From contig NC_089428.1 in the NCBI RefSeq assembly GCF_013426205.1, forward strand, positions 1,116,001 to 1,180,000: a DNA stretch of 64,000 nt. Direction: 5' to 3'. The position numbers and the translations under genes were made by a program. The stretch comes from Metarhizium brunneum (lineage: Eukaryota; Ascomycota; Sordariomycetes; Hypocreales; Clavicipitaceae). Under the pieces are notes generated by a model that worked only from the letters and a program-made list of their open reading frames with translations, was not told where the DNA came from and searched no databases. Below, piece by piece: positions 31,724-42,900 of the stretch (its first letter is position 1; each line of letters begins with the position of its first letter).

Positions 31724-33893
31724 GGTGGATATGTAATCTTGCAAACAAAGCTCTACGATGAGTCTGAGAAACTGTCTTCAGTGGTGGCAAGGTAACCCTA
31801 TTATACTCGGCGGCAGGGCCCCTTTAATGAGTTGGCAGCTGTCTACGAATTCTGAAATACGTCGACATGCACGTAGTAGCTAATCGCCTGCCATTCATGT
31901 CTGTTCAGTGAGGTGGCAGTAACCTCTCCAATCGGACTGCGGCACAGAATCATAACTTGTCCGAGTAAGCCGTGGCCGTCATTCTATGGATTAGACCACG
32001 AATCATGTACCGTTCTTGGCGGCGATAACCATACGGTAAATGATGATAGACAAAATTCCGGTGCATGAGCAAGCGGATCTGCCGGCGGGCGGACGAATTA
32101 CTCGGTGGCTGGATCGCTCGTCTATTCCGTCCACTTTGTCGCTGCCAGTGCCAAGGAGTTGTTTTAGGGGAACCAGGGATGCTTAGTCTCCAAATGCAGA
32201 GAGTTCTATTCGGGCGTGAGGTGATTACTGCATAGTTTCGGCGGCCGAGCCGTCCGACATCAAGAATTGAGGCAGGTCGGCGTCGGTGATGGATGGGGTC
32301 CGAGCCGAAGGGGGTAGCCACAGCTGAAAGGGACCATCGACAGCGTCCTCCAATTACCTTATTCTACTCAGGAATGTAATTTAGCCGATGCTTGAGAAGT
32401 GTTCTATAAACATACGGCTTGGTTGTTTGCCACCAGACGCTGGATCTAATAATGCGGTCCTTTTTCGTTGGATATGGCCTGATAATTTATAAAATTCGAC
32501 GGAAATAAAATGGCAAGAGACTCGGAGGCTTCATGAGCGAATTATAAGTTTGTTATAATAAAAGGAGGTTCATGGTGTATTGCGTGGTTAGTTACGGTTC
32601 CCAACGTGCTGGATATCCGTTTTATGACGGGGAGGAATTTCCTATGCAGCAACTCGGTTCGGCGTGCCGGCAGAGCTGAATGCTCCTCAGCTGGGCTACT
32701 TTCCCTGAGGTACGACGTTTCTGCTTTTAAAAGACAAGGCTGACAAGCTCTGCTGGAGGGAAGTAAATCATCGCCGTATTTGGAAGTTATTTATCACTCG
32801 TGTCATGACCCTTGAATTTTAATTTCCATGCTGTTTCAGCGCAACAAACATGCCATGATAGTCTCCTCAGTTGGGAATTCGACTCGATCCTGTGATCGTC
32901 GCTGACTGTGGGATTCGGGGGCCAGAAAGCTGTACCTGGGCGGGAGCGATGATCCGCCGATAATCATTTGCCTATGTGATGCTGGCACTCAGTCATGGCA
33001 ATGATGACTTTGTTTTGAGCTATGAGGCTTACTGATGCTACCGCAGTGGCCATTACAATATGGCGCCAGGGTATGACGTACTTGATCATATCAGAACCGT
33101 TGTTGCAGTTGGTCTAAATATTCCCCCCTCTGCATCATTTCTCTAAATCAGTCAACCTCATGAAGTAATCTGAAAATAGGGTCTTACAGGTTATGCAGCT
33201 TACATGCATAGCCACTAATGCACGTGAGATTTACAATGCGGGACTGCGTGATCAGTTTCGTGTTACGAATGGCGACCGCATGGAGGATGAGCGATTTTTC
33301 GGCGCCAGGAATATCTGGTTTTTGAAAGGTAAAATGTTGATTCGTGATGACTCCTGATACCATCTTTGCTGAAAAGATTAATTTTTCTGTAAGAGAGCAT
33401 AAGACCACCTAATAGTTAAGCTTCAGACCTAATACGTCAGAGCTGTAGATGCGTGCAACTCATCGATGGTGTCAATAGGTCTTCGATCTTGCACTACCTG
33501 GACTTGCAGCTCGCCCCCAAGTAACCAGAAAAGGATTCAAGGGATTCCTTTCAATCCCACAGCATTCATGTTTGAGAATCCCGGCCAATAGAATATCCTC
33601 ATAGGCTAAAGACCGCAGCTTCAAGCCCTTAATAAATGCTCAGTCAGCCATCGCTTGCAGATCATACAAAAATAATCGAGGTATGTTTGCGCCTTGGCTG
33701 TTTTCTGACTCAGTATATGCAAGTAAGACTTATCTTATGGGACAGGTATCTCATGGCTAAAGTGCTTTATTGTCTTGCAAGTCGTAAAAGTATTTAATCG
33801 TCTTAAATCCCCAAAACTTGCCTTCTGCGTATCCAGACACTCAACCCAAGCCATTACAAGTTTTTGCTCATTCGAAATCTGCCCATATTCACA
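31724..33893. other. 2.2-kb gene-free region
   Basis: Promoters of the TRI14-like gene (minus) and the NucA/NucB gene (plus). Minus-strand frames near 31950-32321 and 33184-33408 have no family features. AT-rich words lie near 32400-32600. Confidence 0.45.
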
Positions 33894-34670
33894 ATGCACG
33901 TCCCTTTCGCTGCAGCAGTTATTCTCCTTGTCGGCTCAGCCGCCGCTAAAGGCGTAGTCTACGACTGTGAAAAGACACCGCAAATTTGTCTCAATACCTG
34001 CTGGGCAATCAAATGTCAAAAGAACTCTGCAACCCTCCACGGCGGAGGTCAAACCAAGGCTAATGCCAAAAAGTACGGTGATGGTAACCGCAAGAAATGG
34101 GGTTACGATAAGGACCCTTGCAAGAAGAAGGGTTGGGCTTGGAAGGGAGGCAACTCCCCTGACGAGTATCCTTATGCATCCTCCAAAGAGGGAGGTCAAA
34201 GTGACTTCGCCAAGAAGGTTGCTCTTCGATGCGTGCCTGGTAAAGAGCAGCAGAGTGAGAACCTGCCATCCCTCTCACCATGTACGCAAGTGTGAAGCTA
34301 ATGCGGCGTTACAGGACAAGGACGCAAGGTTAGAGGTATTGCTACTAGTAAGAACGGGGAGCAATGGAACACAAAGTGGGACAAGATCAGCAAGCTCTCC
34401 GAAGACTGGTGTGGTCCAAAGCCCAAGTGCCAGAACGATGGTCACCAGTTTGTGTCTGGCGGCCCTAATGGCCCTTGGACGTTGGCTGCCAGCCCCAAGG
34501 TTGTTCGTGACATCGGGTCGTATTCTGAAGATGGGGATAGCGCTTGGGTCTCAAGCCGTGATATTCCTGACGATGTTGAACTTCCGGAGGACTTTGACGA
34601 GGATGATGGTGAGGTGGAGGCTCGAGATGTTGATGGAGAGGATGACCTCGAGATTGAGGACGATGAATAG
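33894..34670 (+). CDS. Secreted NucA/NucB-type deoxyribonuclease
   Basis: Two exons, 33894-34254 and 34315-34670, with a 60-bp GTGAGA...ACAG intron, give 238 residues. Residues 1-19 (MHVPFAAAVILLVGSAAAK) are a signal peptide. Cysteines near CEKTPQICLNTCWAIKC and the catalytic-region motif DEYPYASSKEGG (residues 90-101) match the NucA/NucB DNase domain known from secreted Bacillus nucleases. The second exon continues the domain (CGPKPKCQNDGHQFVSGGPNG). The last 40 or so residues are strikingly acidic (DDVELPEDFDEDDGEVEARD and a DGEDDLEIEDDE end). The tail might stabilise, inhibit or localise the basic nuclease domain, which is inference. Likely role: degradation of extracellular DNA for nutrition, competition or host interaction. 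Confidence 0.84.
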
Positions 34671-35755
34671 ACAATGAACTCTACCAGAACTTGTTTTGAT
34701 ACAGGCTCTTAGAATGGCCAGCCAAGAGTGTCAGGCCTGTTGAAACGGCAAGCAACAGGTGGTTCGTTTCTCATCACCTACTTGAGCTAAAAACACTTAG
34801 CTGGGTGTATTTTTCTTCTTTGCAGTAGTGCAACCTCATTTTTGAATCGAACTTCCATTATCGAGATAAAATAAGCAATGGCTGTCATATACCAATGGAA
34901 TACAAGGGGACTAGTTGCGCATATTCGTTTTGTGAGTTTATAAATTCCGTGCGCAACTAGTACTTCAATGATGCTTCTCAAAAGCTCATACATGTCAAGT
35001 TCAAGTAAGATGGCGGGATGTAGGTAGGTTCAGTAGACTGAAGGCGGATTAACTTGGATGTTGGCTTGAAGTAAGTTGAACCTTCGTTCTCGATCTACTA
35101 CTCATGCTTGATTTCCAGTCGGCCCCCAAGGAACAGAGACGATGACGGACTACAAGTATGCAAGGGTCAAACACCACATCCATTGATGTGTCAACAATGA
35201 GCAATTATTTTTATTTGACGATCTCGATCATGGTGCCACATCAATGCTTACAGCACAGTCAGCTTCAGCTTCAGCCGTGACACACGTCACAAGTGAGACG
35301 CCGGTGACAGCGCAACCAACCATTTAGTTACCCCAGTTTGCAGGTCGATCTAAATCCTTTGGTATGACCGAGACCCAGGAACGAAGGAGACAGTGTGTCC
35401 TATGTTGGGTGCAGCCACTTGGGGGCTGGTTGTGCAACAAGATTGTCATCATGTCGCTCGCGACTTTCAGCAGACATGCTTCTCCACATTTATTCAAGAT
35501 GAACAAAGGCGTATGACGTGGTGTATTTGTCTTGCATAAATCATAAATGCAACATAATCAATGGTCCACTGTGCACAGTGTATAAAATGGTCTTTGCGCC
35601 GCCGCTTTCCGCTCTGCGGCTCGTACAACAAATGTCAAGTCAACCAACGCAACTCAGCGAAACATCATCCAACAAACGAAATCGCCATCCAATACCGATC
35701 CGATTCTATTGGAAAAGTAATCACACGGACAATCTTTTCTCGTACCTCCTTGATC
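34671..35755. other. Intergenic region
   Basis: Includes 3' flank of the DNase gene and promoter of the next gene. No coding sequence recognised. Confidence 0.5.
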
Positions 35756-36973
35756 ATGGGTGTTACATTGCGCAGCCGGTCCTCCCGAGACGTCAAGTTC
35801 CCGATTGTCTGCACTGCAGACATCGATTCCCAAGTTTGTCGCACTGAGCACCTCAAGTTCAGTCTGAGTCTAACCGTTACCAGGCCTTGAGGGACCTCCT
35901 CTCCCACGATGTACTCGTACTGGTAGCCAAAAGGGATCTATCAGAGCTGATATCGAACCGAGATGACGATAAGCTTGACTCGTTCGCAACTCCCTTCACC
36001 GCAGATCTCCCAGATGCCTACGATTCACTCGGTGAATTTATGGACGCAGCCAAGTCGAGACAACATGGCGACATTAGCCATAAATCGTTCGTCATTCTTG
36101 ACGAGACGACAGCGGAAGATGGGAAAACTTGCCAAATCGCAGTAGATGGACGAGAAGACGAGCAGAGTAATGAAATCCAAATTGCTTTCCGGTGTGAACT
36201 AGCATCCGCCACCCACGGCCTCGCAGCCATCGAAGCAGCTTCAGAAAATCAGCTCAAAAAAGTTATACGCGACCTGCGAAATGAAGCCGCAATGGTTGGC
36301 GGAGTTTGGAGCAAGCAACGGGTGGATGAGTTTCGATCCAGACCCAACCGTATAAATGTCGGCGACTACCCTCCCCATGAAAACTGGGACGGAGGTAGCG
36401 GGCCAGAAAATCCAGACACGGACATTCCCTACTTTCCCATCTTCCAAACCGCAGAAATCAGCCTCGAGGTGAGTTGTTGGCATATTCATCACCACCGCTC
36501 TATAGCTGACTGGGATAATTCCTTAGACTCTAAACCAATTCCTCAAAGAGACTTGTGACCAGGACTGGGGCGACGAAGACATCGCAGGACCCTCCATGGC
36601 CTTTGTTACTTCCATCAGCGAAGCACCATTTCACTCGGGTAAAGCAGACACGCACCTAGATTCAGCGCCTAAAGTGCCATCCGTCCTATTTGGAGCCTCG
36701 GCCGTTGAATGCGATGCCATTGTGCGCAGTCGCTTCCCGGGTGGATCAGAGATGAATTACAACTTGTTCATTGTTCTAGATGAGCTTACTGAGAAGGAAA
36801 AGACGGTTCTTGTTGCGGCGAACAATGAGCTAGATGGCCAGTTGCTGCTGGGAAGGACTGACTTCCAGTCCGCTTTGACTGTCTTGGTGGCGCCTTCAGA
36901 TACCAGCTTAACTGTAGATAGCCAGATCAACAGTGCTGTCACCGAGGGCTCGGGCATCATATATGATGACTGA
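35756..36973 (+). CDS. Hypothetical protein with an internal duplication
   Basis: Three exons (35756-35833, 35884-36468, 36527-36973) give 369 residues. All junctions keep frame: CAA|GCC at the 50-bp first intron and GAG|ACT at the 58-bp second. The protein has no signal peptide or membrane segment and is acidic. Two halves share a pattern: SHKSFVILDETTAEDGKTCQ near residue 90 and MNYNLFIVLDELTEKEKTVL near residue 300, each followed by a variable acidic stretch. The arrangement reminds me of DUF6924-type fungal proteins, but I cannot confirm that. The function is unknown. The start chosen is the ATG at 35756, which joins cleanly to the second exon; the 5' end remains the least certain part. 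Confidence 0.65.
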
Positions 36974-37564
36974 GACTATGTGGCTAAAAGGGGGAGATGG
37001 TGCTCCCATAGTCTGTGAGTTTTGAAGCCTAAGCGTATACGGGAGAGAAATACATGGTTTGGAAGATTTCGAATCAAATTCGTGCAGTATGTGTCAATAA
37101 GTGCCTTTGCCAGGAAGGAATTTTTGGATCTACTTGATACTCGGATTCAGGCCAGGATGCGAAGCCGCCACTCTACACCTCTACAAACAGAGCCATCACT
37201 TCTCGGAGCACTGCTGAACAGCGCCATTGTGGCCGATGTAATAAAAGGCAAGAAGTTCTGCTCAGGTACAAGTACTCCGATGAACAAATACAGAACCAGT
37301 CCACGTATTTCTTCTATTTGGCTCTTTTCGCAGCTTGGCAGCATAAACCCTTCTGAAAAGGTAGCGGAATTCTTGTCCGCTCTAAGCTGATTGTTTGGTT
37401 GGAAAAAGGAGGAATGGAGGACAACTAAAAGAAATGAAAGAAAAAAGTAAATTACTTAGCAGGCTTACTCTTTTTAATACAAGCGCTTACGCCTTGCCAA
37501 GTATTAATTATTGAGTAAATATATTATAATATAAGTAAGGGTAAATAAATATATGTGTTGTAAA
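36974..37564. other. Convergent intergenic region, AT-rich at the right end
   Basis: About 37430-37600 is strongly AT-rich. A plus-strand open frame at 37022-37390 has no recognisable features. Confidence 0.45.
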
Positions 37565-38287
37565 TTATTCAAGTATATATATAAGGAGTTCGAGTATTAA
37601 AAAATTAGTGTTGACCTTGGCCAAGCAAGGGTTTGGCTTCGGGGCTTCCGGCGCAAGAATCGGGCAAACGTCATGGTCCACGGAATGTCTATTGAACCAC
37701 GACACTTCCTTCACCTCAGTAATGTTGAAAATGACTCCGGTTGTCTCGTCGCATACACCGTCTTTGGAAGCAGCAACGAGATCGGGCTGCTGGGCACCAT
37801 GTTTGGTAGAGAAGTGGACGAGATTCCGCCGGTAGTTCGGATCGAGTTTCAGAGGACCAGGTGCCAGGCCCGTATCGGTACAGTTTGCTGAATAAACTCC
37901 CCAACACATTGCCCAGCTCCCCTCGGTATTATTGAGCCGAGTAGTCCAGTCGTAGACAAAATGTATAGTGCTGGCATTGTTGGAGTAGTTGGCATGATTC
38001 AGGAAAATGATGCCCTGTTGTACAGTTGTATTCCACGACGGAGTGTGGAAGATGTCAAAGTCAATCTGTAGGAATAGCGGGCGACTAGTAGGGAAATTCT
38101 GAATAGCAAAGACCAACGGCATCAACGCGACTGGTGCATACGTGTCGTTGTGAGGGAAGACCAAGTCCACCTCGACCGTCTCGGGCACTTTCGACTGTCC
38201 GGCGACATCCACGGCTGCCCAGCCACAGGAGGCCAGAAGGAGAAACAGCCGGCCAATGTGGATAATTGTCCGAGCGAAAGTGGTCAT
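37565..38287 (-). CDS. DUF7136-like secreted protein
   Basis: Intronless frame of 240 residues from ATG 38287. A signal peptide (TIIHIGRLFLLLASCGWAAVDVA) precedes a body with several N-glycosylation sequons (NDT, NTT, NYS, NNA, NCT) and paired cysteines (AMCWGVYSANC, GVCDETTG, HDVCPILAP). The opening VEVDLVFPHNDTYAPVALMPLVFAIQN is the pattern I associate with the fungal DUF7136 family of surface or secreted proteins. The last residues (LILELLIYILE) run into AT-rich DNA and look unlike the body, so the natural C-terminus may be altered or an intron missed. Function unknown; probably cell-wall or secreted. Confidence 0.7.
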   Translation of the reverse strand: MTTFARTIIHIGRLFLLLASCGWAAVDVAGQSKVPETVEVDLVFPHNDTYAPVALMPLVFAIQNFPTSRPLFLQIDFDIFHTPSWNTTVQQGIIFLNHANYSNNASTIHFVYDWTTRLNNTEGSWAMCWGVYSANCTDTGLAPGPLKLDPNYRRNLVHFSTKHGAQQPDLVAASKDGVCDETTGVIFNITEVKEVSWFNRHSVDHDVCPILAPEAPKPNPCLAKVNTNFLILELLIYILE

Positions 38288-38933
38288 GTTCAACAGGTAG
38301 AGGAGACCGAAGCGAGGAGAGAAGCTATCGTGTCTTGTGCAAGCGCGGCAGGCATGTTGGCGCAAGAACAGGTGCAAGTATGGGGTGTATTTATTGGCCT
38401 TTGGGAAACTGAGGCAGGGGGATTTTCCGGCCACCCAATAGCCCAGCCCTTCTTCGCCAAGCACGTCCAGGCTCCTGAATCCTGATGGCCGTGTGCCGGT
38501 CATTCGCCCGACCCAAGGCGGCCCGAGCCCCGGACTGTGACGGTTCGGGTGCAGCCGAGTAGGCCGCCAGCCAACCAAATATGAATCCGATTCGGAAATT
38601 GCACATCATAAACGGGAACTAACCCCATAATCGTATCGCGATTACCATATGTAGGTAGTCACGTGCAAGGATCAGGACCAATGCCGCATGGCCCTGCCTC
38701 AATGTGCAAGCGATCTTAGGCAACCAACAAAACAGTGCGTTGCGAATATTGATGTACTGTTACATGGTGCACGGAGTAGAAGAGTCAGTTTCTGGAACCA
38801 ATCTCACATGTGGCCATTGACGAAAGCATATAACCTGGGCTGCCATCAACATGCTATTTACAGCCAACTATCCGGCATGCCCCCATCCCCTGTGTCTTGA
38901 TACTCCTTATTTTCTTTTGCACCAGAAGAAACC
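38288..38933. other. Divergent promoter region of the DUF7136-like and LysM genes
   Basis: No coding sequence recognised. Confidence 0.5.
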
Positions 38934-39663
38934 ATGCATCTCAAGTCGCTTTTCGTTACGGCCTGGCGACGTCTCGACAGGACAGACGTCACGACCCAAT
39001 CCTCCACCTCGGTCAGGACAACCACAACCAAATCGACATCGACATTGACAATTTCGTCGTCTCCACACTCCTCTATGCAGCCTGGTTTGGTCCCCAACCG
39101 TGACAAGCTTTATCTCGTGTTATCGGGTGGCCAGTGCGGTAGTATCGAGGCCGAATTTGGCGTGAGCTCGGCTCACTTTTATGCTTGGAACCCTTCCATC
39201 AACACCCGTAGGTCATTTATTCTCACCGTATGAAGCAAATAATGTAATGGTATCCAAAGTAGCCTAACAGACCCGTGATAGAATGTACCAATATGTGGAT
39301 CGGCTACTGGTATTGCGTTCGTGTTCCTGATGCCGTCACGACGCCACCGACACCAATATCCAAAGCGTTCAGATGCACCAGGAAGGTGCGTGTATCAACA
39401 CGAACTGCCGGGTAGGGCCTGTCAAGGCGATCCCACAAGGTATCTGCCCAGACGGCCAAATACAAATCAGTTACTGGGAGCAACTGGGCTGCACTGGCAA
39501 GTGGTTCGGCGACGAATATACCAGCAGAGACACACGTCGTAAGATGTGGACCGAAGGCTGGAAGTTCAAGTCGCTCTATGTGAGGTGTGCCAGCGAAAAG
39601 GACGACTGTGTGAGCAAAGGCGCCTGTACGTTTGACCCAGAGCCAGCCAATAATGTATGCTAG
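38934..39663 (+). CDS. LysM-domain effector-like protein, probably damaged
   Basis: Exon 1 (38934-39207) and exon 2 (from 39282) join across a 74-bp GTAGGT...ATAG intron to give one LysM domain: KLYLVLSGGQCGSIEAEFGV, HFYAWNPSINTQCTNMW, GYWYCVRV. LysM proteins bind chitin oligomers and in pathogenic fungi shield walls or mute host chitin sensing. A Ser/Thr-rich linker lies before the domain. Two oddities suggest decay. First, the N-terminus (MHLKSLFVTAWRRLDRTD) is not a convincing signal peptide. Second, after VRVPDAV the frame must change, near 39340, to reach a cysteine-rich C-terminal segment (QEGACINTNCRVGPV to SEKDDCVSKGACTFDPEPAN) that ends at 39663. A 38-bp intron would also restore frame but is shorter than usual. 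Treat as a possible pseudogene. Confidence 0.65.
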
Positions 39664-39902
39664 ACCAGGAGACAGGTAGAATCTCCAGAAAGAATAGAGA
39701 AAGGACTATCCGTCATCGCATGTCTCGGTGAGCAAGACTAGTCCGCTTGAATGACATTCCCCGTGCACGAATTTGGAAACGTTTACGAAACTTACCACCG
39801 ACTATGACTTATATATAATAAGTTGGTGTTTGAAGGTGACAGTTCTTGCAAGTGGCAGTAAATAGGCCAGCGGAGGTAGAGATGGAGCGTCCGTCTTCTA
39901 TT

Positions 39903-42900
39903 TCAATCCTCACCAAGCCGAAATCTGGTCCTTCGGCAACCCTCATCGTCTAAAGCCGAGGTCGTTCGCTTCTTTCGCTGACCCGATTCGAGATTGTACA
40001 CGGCAGAGCTGCCCATGCGGAGGAGAAAGTACTTGGTATAAGCAGCAGCAGTCGCCGCTGCATAATTACGCCACTCGTCATTCTTATGCGAGTCCGCATA
40101 ATCACATATTCCTCGAACAATCAAGCATTGTTCAGTTGTCATGACGCCAGCGCCTTCCATTTCAAAGCATAAAGCTCCGGTTTGTGCGCGAATACGATCC
40201 CGCATCATTGCATCTTTTACAACCTGGTTTCCAGAGGCAATGCGACCGTAATGAATTCGCGGCCCGGGCTCCTGGGTTCCCCTGGAAGAGTATGAGCCCT
40301 TGCAGTTTCCACATGTTTTTTGGCCATCTTCATGTATAGAATGAGGTTCAAACAGCTTATCGTGGTCCTGCGCAGGTTGTTTATAGGCATCAGACTTGCT
40401 GGACATGAATTCTATACAAGTTTCCATGAAAACTTGACAGCCTTCTTGCTCAGACTCAACGAGACTGATTACAGTCCGTAGTTCAGTGGCCGTGGGCTTA
40501 AAGATTCCTGTGCTTAGAAACTTGGTGTCCTTTTGCATCGCTTTGCCCATATCGTGCTGAATGACACCGGTGCCGACCACGACATCACCCAGTCGAATAT
40601 TATGCCTTTCTGAAGGTATTCCTCCTCCAATTCCAACGACGAAATACCATTTCAGATTAGTGAAACTTTTCTCCATGTCTGAGGCGACTTTGGAAGCGGC
40701 ATTCGTACCGTAATCTTCATATGGAAGACAAGCAGCAACGATGTTCTGGCCTCCTAAGCAGCCAAGGACATATGTATTCATGTCTTTGTGTCGCTTTGGT
40801 AGATCTTGATGATGGCTGTCGAGCAGGGTCCTCACGGCCTTCAACTCCTCGGGTAAGGCACAAATTATTCCGATCATATAGTGCTCGTGTTGAAGAGCAC
40901 GAATACCGGAACTGGAGCTCGTGGGTGAATGACCTTGTGACTCAGGTTCGGTGGGCAAACGAACACTCGAGCCAATCCCGCTATCTGCAGGGTCATCATC
41001 TGACTCTTCACCCGATAACGGAGGCTCTCCTTTGTCAGGGTCTCCGATATCTTTCCATATATAGTTAATGTCTGCATTGTGACCAAATACCACAGCGCCA
41101 ATCTTGTTCAGCGGAAAGGAGGTGCTCTTTCGCAGTCTCTCCCTCATATGTGATGGCCATAGAACTTGAGCAAGCTCGCTATGCTTCACTGTGCCGGCGC
41201 TGCACGCACATCTCGTGGCGATCTCGGATGGATACCACGCAATTGAGCCTATCAATAGTGGGGGATTCGCTCTTGGATCCCCCAAGCGGCTCATTATCCT
41301 GCTCAGATCCTCCATACCAGCAGCCAGATAATACTTGTTTGATGGTAATGTCTTCCAGTACCTGCACCTGCCAGTTTCTGGTACGTGGTCAAGTAAAGCA
41401 CCAAAGTTTCTGCCAAACACTGTGACAGCCTTGAGAGCTCGGATAAAATCCACCCATCCCTTGCCGACCGTTTTCAACTTTGCGAGACACGGATAGATAG
41501 CATTTTCGCTGTTTATTGCAATGTCTTTGAAGTCCCAGCCCTCAAGGTCCTTCCGCGGAGAAGATTTGAACCGCTCAGATGTTATACTTCTTTGGTAATC
41601 AATGAGTTTTTCAAGGGTCCCGTACAAATCATTGACGCGATCACGAATTCGATACTTGATGCTTGCGTTTGATTCGTCCTTCTCATCTTCCTCATAAAGT
41701 TCCATGTCGAGATTTGAGGCATTCATAAGAACCTCAAGCGCTGCGGAGACGGTATAAGGGTTCTTTGCTTCCCTAAACTTGTCAGACTTGAAGAGAAATC
41801 TAAATGAGAAATCATCTGATTTGTTAAACTCAAGAGATGCTCGCAGGAGATGGAGCAATGCATTCACTCCATTCACCAACCATCCACGTTTGCACTCCAC
41901 GTCCCAAAGCACCACGTACTCATTAGACAGGGCATATAGCTTTTTCCTGTACGTATCGCCAGAGACTCGTAGTGACACGTCTCTTTTCCCCAGGGCTGCT
42001 GCGTGATCAGATTTAATCAATAGGCCTGGGGTTACCACCTTCCCATTCAAGTTGCAATTCTCATGAAGGCATCTCAACCAGGAACTTTCAATCACATAAT
42101 TTGCATCGGCAGCTCCTGAAACAGGTCAACATCGGATAATAAGCTACACTGTCGCATGGAACTCTTACCTGTAATATATCTTACACTTGAGGACCAACCA
42201 AGAATATGCCGACTTGTTTCCAAATCATTAAGATTAGTTTCTTCAACGTGGGAGCCATCGCTGTCCAGATATGAGATGCGATCTCCATTCTTCTTAGAGA
42301 ACAAGTGCCAAACAAAGATATTGTCAGAATGTCGCGTTGGAACCAGCATGGTCGAAAAGGCCTTGATGAATATCTTGTTGTTGAAGAGGTGGATATGACG
42401 TGTTCCTGCCAAGTGCGCCATAGTATCTAGACTGATTTCAAGTCCCATATTGGATAGTGGCCTCCGCGGAATGGGATAGCCATTCACTATAACTGGATTT
42501 CGGAATAAGTCATGCCAGCACTGGCCATTCGGTATTTCGCCAGTGCTATCGACGGCGTCGAGGTTAAAATTGATATTGCAGAAGAAATTTGAACTGGATC
42601 CTTGGGTCACCTCACTGGCTGGACTTATCCACATTCTGCTCACAAATGCATTGACGACAGCAACTCCCGTCTGGTAGGGGGATACACGGAGAGCCGAACC
42701 GAGCCAAGCGAGCTGCTCTCCGATCTCTACAATGGAGTCTGCTACCCCAATGACTTCAAGCGTAAACCACGGCCCTAGAGACCACACAATTAATCGTGTC
42801 CCATCTGGTAGATTATCTTGAGATAGGGTTAGCACACCAAAAAAACAGGTTTATATGTTGTTTACGCACGAGGATATGGTACGGTGCAAGTATCCTGCAC

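Noticed and set aside
31950..32321. Minus-strand frame of 123 codons
   Set aside because: Arg/His-rich, no recognisable motif; likely chance.
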